DNA from: Branchinecta lynchi
Taxonomy: Eukaryota; Arthropoda; Branchiopoda; Anostraca; Branchinectidae
Length of the DNA stretch: 64,000 bases
Assembly: GCA_023053575.1 (NCBI GenBank)
Contig: JAKZAP010000006.1
Span: 13,587,280-13,651,279 of the forward strand
Reading direction: 5' to 3'
Position numbers and translations under genes: made by a program. This document shows positions 54,481-64,000 of the stretch, one piece after another. The notes beneath the pieces were generated by a model that did not search any database, was not told the origin of the DNA, and worked only from the letters and a program-made list of their open reading frames with translations. Positions within the stretch are counted from its first letter, which is position 1, and each line of letters opens with the position of its first letter.

Positions 54481-56382
54481 TTCAGGGCATGCCGCTATTT
54501 TCTGGCTCGAATGGCTAAATCAGTCGGAGGACAGAAAATTTCAGTACCGCTTTTCACTTAAATAATTAAATGTTCAGCGTAGGGCGTTATCAGCGTAGAA
54601 GCGTTATTATGTCGAATTTGCTGCAACTCTCTGAACTGAGTCCTAGCCGAAATCCGGAGAAAATTCAACAACAATGAAGAATGTTCAAATTCGAAAGATT
54701 TTAAATTTTGTCGTGTGGCTAAAACACACACGTTGAACAATAAATGTGGTATAACCTGAAACTAGGTTATACTTATCCCATGGTGCAAGTGAATATGGGA
54801 AAATAGCAGTATGAGTTAGAATATGTTGTAATTGTCTAGCTAGTTCAGCCGCAATCCGGGGAAAATTCGAGAACGAACGAAAATTATCATATCAGGCAGA
54901 TCTAAAGTTTTGTCGTGTGGCACGAGATGCTGCCTTTGATTATAGTCCGTACTCGACAGTTCAGCCGGAACCATAATCACCAGGCGAAGAAGTTGTGAGT
55001 TAGAGAAAAAGAAACGTATTCTTATTTGCGGCTAGATTGTTATTATCCTACTCAACAAGAAACGCTCCCCAACAGGCGTTTTAGCAATATCTAGAAAGTG
55101 AAAACATTTACTCACGTGTGGGATACCACCGAAGCTTTTGATCTTGTTATGGTGCCGCTTACAATTTATCGGTGGATAAGCGGGACCTAAGTGTTCGAAG
55201 GACGTTCATATACCTGTAGTAAAGTTAATGCAGCGTTTACAAGTACAGGAAAACTTGAACAGAATCCGATCGGGGGGACAAGATTATGTTTACACGCAGA
55301 GGGAAAAATATAAATTTTTCAAACCAGAAAATCTGACAAAAACAAATTCACTAACCAATAAAAAAAATGTTCTAAGAGCTTTTACGACATCAGTACTGAT
55401 GACTGCTGCTCTCAAAAGCTAGTTAGACTTTTTGTTTGTCTTTTTACCAGCGTCGCCGACGAGATTCCTTTCAAGGAATCTCGGCGACCGGAATTCCTTG
55501 CTACTCGACGGGATTTCTTGTCCGTGTAAACGCTACATAAGACGCACAGGACACAGACAGGACATGCCTAAACAGCTTACAAAGTTTATTTATAATAGCG
55601 ATTGGTAAGCCTATACTGTCTTCGCGAAGAAGGCATACAATTAAGGCCTCTCCTGTTACAACGTCCCCGTAAAGGACCGTTCACGCTTATGTTGTAACAC
55701 GAATAAAAATACTTCGCCTTGTCCTCTGCAGCCGTTCAACTTGAAATCATGCTGTACGCCGCTCGCCAATGTTTGGAACAAGTATGCGTAAATTTTCAAA
55801 ATAGAGCCTTAAGCCTGACAATGAATGCATCCCAAGAGTTTGCCGAAGAGAACATAACCTCTGATGACTGTTATGCGGAATTTTAGATCAGCCTCTACCG
55901 GTTTCATAACAATCCAGTATAATATCTGATGCTACGTGTCTGTTGGATTTGGACTAGTGCATATTTCTCATATAGTTATGAGCCTACCAGGATTGCTATT
56001 ATTATTCCAGACAAGGTAAAAGCTTGTAAACATAATTAGTAATATAGTTTAATACGACTGACTGTCATTCAGACCTCATTCAGCTACATTTATATTACAA
56101 ATACCTCTCTCCTTAAAAATTTCTCTCTTTCTTCTTCAGAAGTCACGTGATGGAAATTTATTGCTGTGATTGGTCGTGTATAATTTTTAACACACATAAA
56201 AGAAACCGTTCCTATTAATTTTTACCACAGCAAGCCTCGGCGGGATGAAAGTTTACAACACATATTCGTTGTTCAGAAATTCTGCGTCTTAAACGTAAGC
56301 TTGAACGGTACTTCACTTGCATGCAAAATCACGATTCGTTCCCAAATTTCGATTTTCACCGGATTTTTACTATATATGACTA
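54481..56382. other. Intergenic sequence without recognised genes
   Basis: A strong hairpin lies at 55452-55488 (GTCGCCGACGAGATTCCTT against AAGGAATCTCGGCGAC, 16 paired bases with a 3-nt bulge). Some F2-like words (AGCCGAAATCCGG, AGCCGCAATCCGG) occur at 54640-54860. No coding exon is convincing. Confidence 0.4.
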
Positions 56383-56560
56383 GGTCCAAAACACGCCAGT
56401 GATTCTCAGGAAGAAGGAGTAAACGTGTCCGTAACGTCTCAAACTCAATGACTCAAATCCTGAGTCAGCGCAGCTGTGACACCGTTTCTTCCTCTCTTCC
56501 GCAGGTACCCGGAGATTCTGCATAGAAAGGGAGAGATAGTCATCAAGTTTATTCAAAGTG
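56383..56560 (-). repeat. Dispersed repeat R1
   Basis: Contains GTCCAAAACACGCCAGTGAT and CTCAGGAAGAAGGAGTAA as at 8150. The minus frame reads LDDYLSLSMQNLRVPAEE and CHSCADSGFESLSL, almost as at 35838-36020. Confidence 0.7.
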
Positions 56561-56639
56561 AAGCGCATCAGTAGCATGACACGCGAACACTCGTCCGGGG
56601 CATGGAAAATAGTGAGTCGTGGCAAGTGAAAAGATTAGT

Positions 56640-56765
56640 GAGGGGTCATTAGGGGGTTTAGAATGTAACATCTGAGATATGGGTCTCCGGGTTCGAGAAT
56701 CAATGAATGGCATTACGGTATTACATTGTTTTGGCATGATAGATACGGCGGGTCCTTTAAATCCT
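56640..56765 (+). repeat. Right-end fragment of the TTAA MITE family
   Basis: Shares TGGGTCTCCGGGTTCGAGAA and GATACGGCGGGTCCTTTAA with the right half of 17608-17985 and ends in TTAA. Confidence 0.5.
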
Positions 56766-57135
56766 CCCTCTAATCCATTTCAGGGGGAAATCGGGCTCGT
56801 TCGTGGATTTCTTTTTTCACTGGGTTCCGACGATCCATCGAAAGCAAATGCCATTACCGTTTTACCCGAGATTACTTCGTTAGTCTTAGTTTTGACTATG
56901 TTTTTACTCTCCACTTAACTTTGAATAAATTGTTCTTTAAGTTTATTGGCCTCGCCCATTACTTGCAAGTCCTGATATAAGATTGGATAAAGTATTTTTA
57001 GCAAAGGTTTTTCGCGATCCCATACGTACAGACAAATTTTTCACTCTCTGGTATCTTTCACTTTTGTTGATGTCCCCCAAACTGTACACACACTTTCAAT
57101 CAGCATCTGAGGCACCACAACCCCGATGGCCCGAA

Positions 57136-58775
57136 CTCTATTTTTGGGATCCCAAAACGTAAGTGGAGGGATACCTATGACATCGTAAAAGTTGTCCGTC
57201 CGTCCGTCTGTAAGCACGATAACTCTCGAAGGGGATGAGATATTTTGATGAAACTTTGTATGAGGATTCTTTGGGTCAAGAGTAAGGTCGAGTTGGTAGA
57301 TGGGCTCTGTAGCCCTACATTTAGGGGGGGGGGGGTTAAATTAAGGGGCAAGCAAAATGTTTTTAAACAGCTGATGTGATAGCCGATTATGGGGTATGAA
57401 GACATGCTGAAGACGATGATGAACCATTTTTTCGCTGGACAAGTAGTTAAGCCCGGAACCCGGCCAAAACCGGAAAATGTTTTAAAAGTAGAAGTTTTAT
57501 TTGAAGTTGATTATATGTTTTACTTCAGGGTAAAAAGACATTCTGAACAGGATTATGAAAACCATTTTCTCGCCGCACACGTAGTCCGCTCGGAGTCCAT
57601 CCAAAACCGGAAAATTTGTTAAAAGCAAAAGTTTTATTTGAAGTTGATTAGATGTTCGATTGAGGGGTAGAAAGACATGCTGAACACGATTATTAAAACC
57701 ATTTTCTCGCCGGACAAGTAGTTCGCCCAAAATCCGGCCAAATCCGGAAAATTTTTTAAAAGCAAAAGTATTATTTATAGTTGATTAGATAGATAGATAG
57801 ATAGATTAGTGTATTTCAAAAGCCCACGGGCCATATACACAAAGAAACAAAAACAAAAATATAACTTAAACAATCAGACTCCTTCTTAACTATAAAGATT
57901 TATCTATGTACACGCCCACTCGAATAATAACGGTAGGGTTACTATTGCTCAAAATTTCAGGAAGTGATACAATCCCACCCTCTAGATAAATTTTCCTTAA
58001 ATCAGAAAGTTTCGGGTATTTACGGAGAAAATGGTCCAAATTTTCTTCCTCGTTCTCACAAAGTGGGCAAGCATACCTCCCATCAGGAACCACACTACCT
58101 CTGTCAAAAACCTTCTGCCTGCTTTGAATTGGAAGGCAGTTTGCCCTTAATTGGATCCAACGACATAAAGCTTTCTCGGGTAGATTGAACTTAAAATACA
58201 CTTCCTCTCCAAAACAAACTTTTACCACTTGATAATGACTCAATGTTATAGAACTATTAACAATACTCTGCCAACACTGGATTTTCTGACCTTCTAAAAC
58301 CACTCTAATCTGACGTTCTAGATCTTTTGGCAAATCAAAGCAACCAAGACCTTCATTCAATATATATGGCATTCCTACTCGCTCCAGTAACCGCTTTACC
58401 TGGAATGGCCAAGAATGTTTCAAACCATTATTCCGATTCCGATTTAGGGGTAAGAAGAGATGCTGAATCCGTATATGACAACCGTTTTTCACCCGGACGC
58501 ATAGTTCGCCTGGAATCCGGCTGAAACTGGAAAATTTGTCATGAGTTAAAGCTTTATTTGATTAGATTTTCGATAATTCGTTTTTGAGCTTTGTTATTTT
58601 GTCGGATAAATAGTTCCCGAATTCGACAGAAACCGGAAATTTGGCAGAAGTAAGCCAAGGCAGGAAGTTCGATCCGTTTCGTCAAAACAAATATGACTTG
58701 TAGGGTAAACACACATGCTGAATCCATATCTGAACTTGGTTTCAGGTCCTTCCTTTGGTCTTGTTTGGTCTGACA
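57136..58775 (+). mobile_element. F2 element split by a LINE insertion
   Basis: Head at 57143 (TTTTTGGGATCCCAAAACG, CGTCCGTCCGTCTGTAAG), core units to about 57786, then the LINE at 57781-58436, then more core units from GATTTAGGGGTAAGAAGAGA. The tail is altered (GGTCCTTCCTTTGGTCTTG) and lacks the second GGGATCCC. Confidence 0.82.
57781..58436 (-). pseudogene. LINE ORF2 C-terminal piece with zinc-knuckle-like motif
   Basis: The minus-strand frame runs from the F2 junction to the stop near 57890. It contains LKHSWPFQVKRLLERVGMPY, then LPEKALCRWIQLRANCLPIQ and CPLCENEEENLDHFLRKYP. The last is the C-x2-C-x8-H-x4-C motif near the end of several LINE ORF2 proteins, here with Tyr in place of the final Cys. 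The tail is an ATCT microsatellite (57787-57806 on the plus strand as AGAT). It is a different clade from the EYAPVW-type LINEs in this window. The frame is intact over about 180 codons, so it is young, and it is inserted exactly within an F2 core unit. Confidence 0.8.
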
Positions 58776-58835
58776 GCGCATGCGGCATGACTCAAGCGTA
58801 AAGAAACTGTTCATATATGTAACAACTGATTACTG

Positions 58836-59862
58836 CACTTTTTTGGGATCCCAAAACGTAAGTGGAGGGATACCTATGACATCGCAAAAATGTCCGTCTG
58901 TCTTTAAGCACGATAACTCTCGAAGGGAATGAGATATATTGATGAAACTTGGTGAGAGGGTTTGTTGGGTCAATGGTAAGGTCAAGTTCGTAGATGGGCT
59001 CTGTAGCCCTACATTTACGGGTGGGGGACAAACAAAATGTTTTAAACAGCTAATGTGATAGTCGATTAGGTAAGAAGGCATTCTGAGCACGATAGTGAAA
59101 ACCATTTTCTCGCCGGACAAGTAGTTCGTCCGGAATCCGGCAAAAACCGGAAAGTTGGTTAAAAGTAAAAGTTTTATTTGAAGTTGATTAAATGTTCGGT
59201 TTAGGAGTAAGAAGACATGCTGAACACCATAGTGAAAACCATTTTCTCGCCGAACAAGTAGTTTGTCCAGAAACCGGTGAAAACCGGAAAGGTGGTTAAA
59301 ACAAAACTCCATTTGAAGTTGATTAAATGTTCGATTTAGGGGTCAAAGGACATGATGAACACGATGGTGAAAACGATTTTCTCGCCGAACAACTATTTCG
59401 CCTGGAATCCGGCCAAAACCGTTATATTTTTTAGAAGCAAAACTTTGATTAGATGACAGATCAAGGGGTAAGAAGAGTGGCTCAGTCTGTACATGGCAAT
59501 AATTTTTTACCCGGACATATAATTAGTCCGGAATCCGGTTGTAACCGGAATTTTTTGAAGTCAAAGTTTTCTTTAAAGTTGATTAAATGTTCTGTACATA
59601 AACTTGATTCGTTTCTGAATTTTCTTTTTTTGTTGGACTAGTAGTTCGCTCGGAATGCGGGTGAAACCGAAAACTTGGCAGAAGTAAAGCAGGAAGTCTT
59701 GGTCAGTATCATTCAAAATAGATCTGGCTCATAGAGGTATATCTGAACTTGGTATTCTCTGATTATTAGCCTGGCGAAGACTGGATCTGACAAAGACAAG
59801 ACCCAATTGTCTGAATCAAATATTAGATTTTTGGGATCCCATCGACACCTTTGGTCTTGCTT
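58836..59862 (+). mobile_element. F2 element, complete
   Basis: Head TTTTTTGGGATCCCAAAACG at 58838, shortened microsatellite (TGTCCGTCTGTC), ACTCTCGAAGGGAATGAG, a short G-run, six or seven core units and a tail TTTTTGGGATCCCATCGACA then CCTTTGGTCTTG. The loss of most ACGG units distinguishes it from 44066-45145. Confidence 0.85.
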
Positions 59863-59927
59863 CAATCGTACTCTTTTTCCCTGTCGTACTCCTAAATACC
59901 ATATTCTCTGTCTTAACGCCTAGATCC

Positions 59928-60215
59928 GTGTGTAAGTGGCCATGCGTCTTGAATGGAAAAAGGAAGAGGAGAAGAACCGTAAAACTGACCACACTGACAC
60001 GGATCCTAACCAGTTTCCGAAAAGGGTCTCAGGTGAACTGCAGATGCTGGGAGAGATGGGATAGGACGTGGAAAAGAAAGATAGAAGGCAAGCGATTTGT
60101 ATGGTGCTATTGTTGGCTGATAATGCATCACATTGCCTTGTACATGTTTATATTTGGATCATTTTACTCCAATCATTCCGTCACCAAACCATCAATGAGT
60201 TGATTATCACTCCGT
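59928..60215 (+). pseudogene. Decayed pogo/Tigger-type DDE transposase fragment
   Basis: One frame reads DVEKKDRRQAICMVLLLADN then ASHCL, which fits the second catalytic Asp region of DDE_1 transposases (LLLDNA..H). After a frameshift, FTPIIPSPNHQ.VDY fits the FLPPNTT.LIQPMDQ block. Several frame changes and the small size mean it cannot be active. Recognition is by motif order only. Confidence 0.5.
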
Positions 60216-60424
60216 TTTAGTCAGCTAACTCTCATTCCGGGTGTGTAACGATATATGTTTATCGCTATTTACAAAATACACAGTATTTTTTACTTCCAAA
60301 ATCGCGTTTGTGTACGTGTTTATTCCGTTCACTGATTCGGGGATGACATATGGATGGACGTTATTTTTCTCCAGCTATAGCTCTATTATCCTTCATAACA
60401 GCAGCTCCCAATTTGGTCGTCTCA
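60216..60424. other. Spacer between DDE remnant and F1 element
   Basis: Nothing is recognised in this short stretch. Confidence 0.35.
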
Positions 60425-62340
60425 CGGAAAACAAGAGCTGAAAGCTCATATGGCACTTGTCGGAACAGTTAGCATGTTTGTCAGTTTGTCCCCCTCCAGC
60501 TCCCCCACCCCCAGTAATCAGACACACTCTGGACTTAAAACTGAACGTTTGAGGCACTCGTTCTTGACACTTGTCAAGTTTCATGCACGTCCGATCACCC
60601 GTTCCTAAGCTATGAATGCTACAAGATTCTGGATTCCCCTCCTTTTACTCCCCCCACGATGATCGGATCGGGGAAGGGGCTATTTTCAAGTAAGTCTCTA
60701 ATGGGCCTGCCAAGTTTCATGGTCCTAGCACAACTGGGAGCACCCTAGCTCGAGATCACCGGAATTCCGGGAAACCACGTCCAACTTCCCCGACCGTGAC
60801 GCGATCCGGTCCTGTTTTGTCAGAAAATGTATCTCGGGTTTATACGCTTGTTCTTCCAACCAAGTCCAACTCCGATCCCTCGACTTTAAGCGATTCACGA
60901 GATTTCCGGTGCCCCTCCAGCTCCCCCCCCCAGTGATCAGATCCACTCCAGACATGAAACTGAACATCCGAGAAACTTGTTCTTAGTACTTACCAAGTTT
61001 CATGCACGTCCGATCACCCGTTCCAAAGTTATGCATGTTATTAATTTCCGGATTCCCCATCCTTCAACTCCCCCATGATGGTCGGATCGGGGAAACGAGT
61101 ATCCTCAAGGCAGTCTGTTTGGGTCCCTTATATGCCTACCAAATTCATCGTCCTAGCACCGAACTCACGGAATCACCGAATTCCGCCCTTCCCCCAACTC
61201 CCGCCAAAGTGCCCGAATCCTGCCCAGAGATTTCAACGATTTATCTAGGGCTTATGCTTATTTTGCCTACTAAATTCTATCCCAATCCCTCGACTCAAAG
61301 CGTTTCACGAGATTTACCGGTGCCCCCCTCTAACTCCCCCCACAAATATTGGATCCGGTCCGAACTTCACGTGGAACCTCTGAGACGATAGCTCTTTCCC
61401 ATTGCCAAGTTTCATTCAAATCCGTTCACCCGCTCAAAAGTTACGCGTGCCACTAGATTCCGGATTCCCTATCCCTCGAATCCCCCACGGTGGTCGACGA
61501 CTATTCTCAAGGCAGTCTCTTCGGTTCTCTGAGATGCTTATTAAATTTCATCGTCCTAGTATACCGAACTCGCGAGATCACCGGTCGTCTGAGGCACGAG
61601 TTCTTTCCAAATATCGAATTTCATTGAGATGCGACTGGCAAATCCCGGACCGACCGACACACAGACAGACGGACGGACAGAAATTGTGACCGACGGAATA
61701 TCTGAGACGGTAGCTCTTTCCACTTGCCAAGTTTCATTCAAATCCGTTCAAAAGTTATGCATGTCACTAGATTCCGGATTTCCCATCCCTCCACTCCCCC
61801 CAAAAATCGTCAGATTGGGGATACGACTATTCTCAAGGCAGTCTGTTCGGGTCCCGATATGCCTATCGAATTTCACCGTCCTAGTACCGAATTCGCGGGT
61901 ATCTAGGACTTGCGCTTGTACTTCCAACCAACTTTCGTTCCGACTTTCGCTTTCGACTCTAAGCGTTGCCCAAGATTTCCGGTTCCTCCCCCCTCCCCCT
62001 CCCCCAAGGTCACCGGATCTGGTTCGGATTTTAAGTCGTCTGAAGCACGAGATCTTTCTAAATATCAAATTTCATTAAGATCCGATCACCCGTTTAAAGT
62101 TGTAAACACTCAGATTCCGGATTCTTCCTCTCTTCACTCCCCCCATGATGCTCGGATCGGGGAAATGACTATTTCCGACTTAATCATTTGGGGTCCCTCA
62201 TATGCCTGCCAAGTTCCATCGTCTTAGCTTGTGTGGAAGTGCCTGAACTAGCAAAAATCGGACCGACCGCCCGACCGACGGACGGACAGAAATTGCGATC
62301 GCTATATGGCACTTGACCGAAGGTCAAGTGCCGTAAAAAT
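60425..62340 (-). mobile_element. F1 (HINE-like) element, full length, diverged
   Basis: Starts with the inverted tail (AACAAGAGCTGAAAGCTC, ATATGGCACTTGTCGG). Six to seven core units follow, each with CGATC(A/C)CCCGTTC, C-rich CTCCCCCC blocks and TTTCATCGTCCTAG. It ends CGACGGACGGACAGAAATTG, GCGATCGCTATATGGCAC and the head hairpin GGCACTTGACC/GGTCAAGTGCC. Core units differ much more from each other than in 1390-3293. Confidence 0.8.
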
Positions 62341-62454
62341 GGAAAACTCCGTATCTATTCTGGCATTTTTATAGCAGCTCCGCAGGCGACAATTGATTTA
62401 TTTGTGAATACTGTTTTTAGTTCCTGGTTTTCATTGGTTCTTTTTTAGTTTGTA
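62341..62454. other. Spacer between F1 copies
   Basis: Unique sequence, nothing recognised. Confidence 0.35.
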
Positions 62455-62740
62455 AGTCTTAACAAGAGCTATGAGTTCATATGGCACTTGTTACGAGTAG
62501 GTGATGAAAAAACATAGATGAGAACATCACGAATGCCCCTTCGACCCCCTAGGTTCGGACCTAGTTCGACAACTCCCCATACCGCGGCCTGGTCAGGTTT
62601 GGACTTAGGACACATAAACGGATCATCCAAAACATCTTCTCTTACCATCTGTCAAGTCTCACTCGAATCTGAGCATTGTTCGGGAAATCACGGAAGAGCA
62701 TGGGAAGAAGTGATTAAAATCGCCTAAGCGTACAGTCTAC
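62455..62740 (-). mobile_element. F1 tail-end fragment
   Basis: Inverted tail AACAAGAGCTATGAGTTC and ATATGGCACTTGTTACGAGT, followed by about one core unit of the variant with CCGCGGCCTGGTCAGG. Similarity fades after about 62740, before the next F1 tail at 62925. Confidence 0.65.
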
Positions 62741-62924
62741 GAATTTAACGAATTATCCCGAACTATTCAAGGTTCACTGACAAGGTCTTGAACTTCTCAA
62801 GCCATTATTATCCACCATAACGGCGCTACGCTGTTTTTCGCATTATCTTTATTGACTATTTTTGAGCCAGATCAGGTTTCCGCTTGTTTCCTCCGAGTAG
62901 CTTATTAGTAAAAAAACACACACA

Positions 62925-64000
62925 AAACACAAGAGCTACGAGCTCATATGGCCCTTGTTACGAGTAGGTGTTACAAGAAAGTATGAGAATGTTACAAAAT
63001 CCCCCCTTCAACCCCCCTGGGATCGGACCTAGAAATAAGGTATGTAATTTCATGCGAGCGTGAGAATATCCGGCATCGCCTCGGATAATCTAGGACAAAT
63101 GTTTCGCCATACTAGTCTAATTCCTAGGAGTGCCGTACTATTGGTGGTACGCCTCGCCCTCAAACTTCCGTACCAGGGCAGACTCTGGTTCAGCCACATG
63201 TGCAGATTATCTAAGGCATCTTCTCGTAACGGCTATCAAGCTTCACTCAGGTCGGAGCTTTTTTCGGGAAACTCCGGTACCCCCCCCCCCCCCGCCGTTT
63301 AACCCCTACGCAAGCTACAAAATATCCGCACCCCTCCCCCTGCAACTCCTCCCACTCTGATCGAATACGTCTACGAGACATAAACTTCGCATCTCTGACA
63401 TCTTCTCCTCTCGTCCTTCAAGCGTGACTCGAATCGGAATATACCTGCAAATTTCCGGTTTCCGCCTGATCCTCCTCCTATAACATTGCCGGATCCGGAC
63501 GCCAAATAACAAACTAGGCAGCATAAACTCGGTACTGTCCAACTTGCATCCCAGTCGGCCCGTTCGTTTGGTTTTTGACCATGTCACAACGTTTACGGTC
63601 CTCGCCCCCCTCTCCAGCTACCCCAGCCAATGCCGCATGTGGTTCGTAGACATGTCTTGCATATCTAGCCCGTTAGTTCTTATACCCATAATGTTTCACT
63701 CGAATCGGACCATCGTTCGCAAACTACGCAAGTCAGTTATTTACAGATTCCCCTTCGCTTACCCCCCCCCCCCCCCAAAGATAGCCGGATCCAGGAACAG
63801 AAATTTTCCTAGGGCATTGTGTCAGGTCCTTAAGTCTATTAATTGGGGTCGCTAATATGCCTGCCTTGTTTCGTCGTCCTTAGAACATGCTAGAAGTATC
63901 CTAGCTTGCGATCACCGGAATTCCGGCGAACCCCCTGACTCCCCCTAAAAAGCCCTGATATGATGCGGTTCTGTCAAGAATCTATTTACGTCTTATGTTT
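62925..64000 (-). mobile_element. F1 element, continues past window end
   Basis: Inverted tail AACACAAGAGCTACGAGCTC, ATATGGCCCTTGTTACGAGT, then units with CCTCGGATAATCTAGG-, CTCCTCCCACTCTGATCGAA- and CATCCCAGTCGGCCCG-type sequence resembling the centre of 19740-21600. C-homopolymers at 63283 and 63765. The head lies outside the window. Confidence 0.7.

Noticed and set aside
60725..62068. Several ORFs of 80-149 codons across the F1 element on both strands
   Set aside because: Overlapping frames in both directions over C-rich core units without stop codons; repeat artefacts.

Overview
This window looks like a gene-poor, repeat-rich piece of an animal nuclear genome, most likely an arthropod. 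The evidence is spliced genes with GT-AG introns, non-LTR retrotransposon remnants, many small inverted-repeat transposons, and a BTB protein whose N-terminus has the arthropod tramtrack-type pattern (a LKWNDF-like start and an AHKAILSICSPF-like core). The species, and whether it is a crustacean, chelicerate or insect, cannot be fixed from the sequence.

Three spliced genes were reconstructed by hand from splice sites and reading phase. Gene A (+, 3601-14016, N-terminus not found) encodes an unrecognised protein of at least 299 aa. It has a folded N-terminal part, an acidic run, a Gln/Ser-rich linker, a PPGF motif and an RG-rich C-terminus. Gene B (-, 25458 to 23208) encodes a 72-aa single-pass membrane microprotein in two exons. 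Gene C (+, 25857-34683) encodes a 433-aa BTB/C2H2 zinc-finger protein in four exons. B and C are head-to-head with 398 bp between their start codons, so they may share a promoter. Every intron longer than 1.5 kb is loaded with transposon copies.

The rest is mostly layered mobile DNA. Two prominent families (called F1 and F2 here) share one architecture. Each has a palindrome at the head, an ACGG-type microsatellite, an array of core repeats (about 281 bp in F1, about 125-137 bp in F2), and a tail that repeats the head palindrome before ending in TCTTGTT. This resembles non-autonomous Helentron-associated (HINE/DINE-1-like) rolling-circle elements. F1 full copies are about 1.9 kb (1390-3293 and 60425-62340) and F2 copies are about 1 kb (eleven or more). 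Other families are hAT-like elements with visible 8-bp target duplications, TTAA-flanked MITEs, a family of foldback hairpins joined to a shared 3' module, CR1-like LINE pieces including a PHD-finger ORF1, and a decayed pogo/Tigger-type DDE gene.

Layout: 1-3.3 kb F1/F2; 3.3-14.5 kb gene A; 14.7-22.4 kb nested transposons; 22.6-34.7 kb genes B and C; 34.7-44 kb repeats, a 90-bp minisatellite and a LINE ORF1; 44.6-50.1 kb a nearly identical 2.75-kb tandem duplication; 50.3-53.6 kb a degenerate Cys-rich gene with a candidate 5' exon; 54-64 kb F2 and F1 copies with a nested LINE and a DDE remnant.
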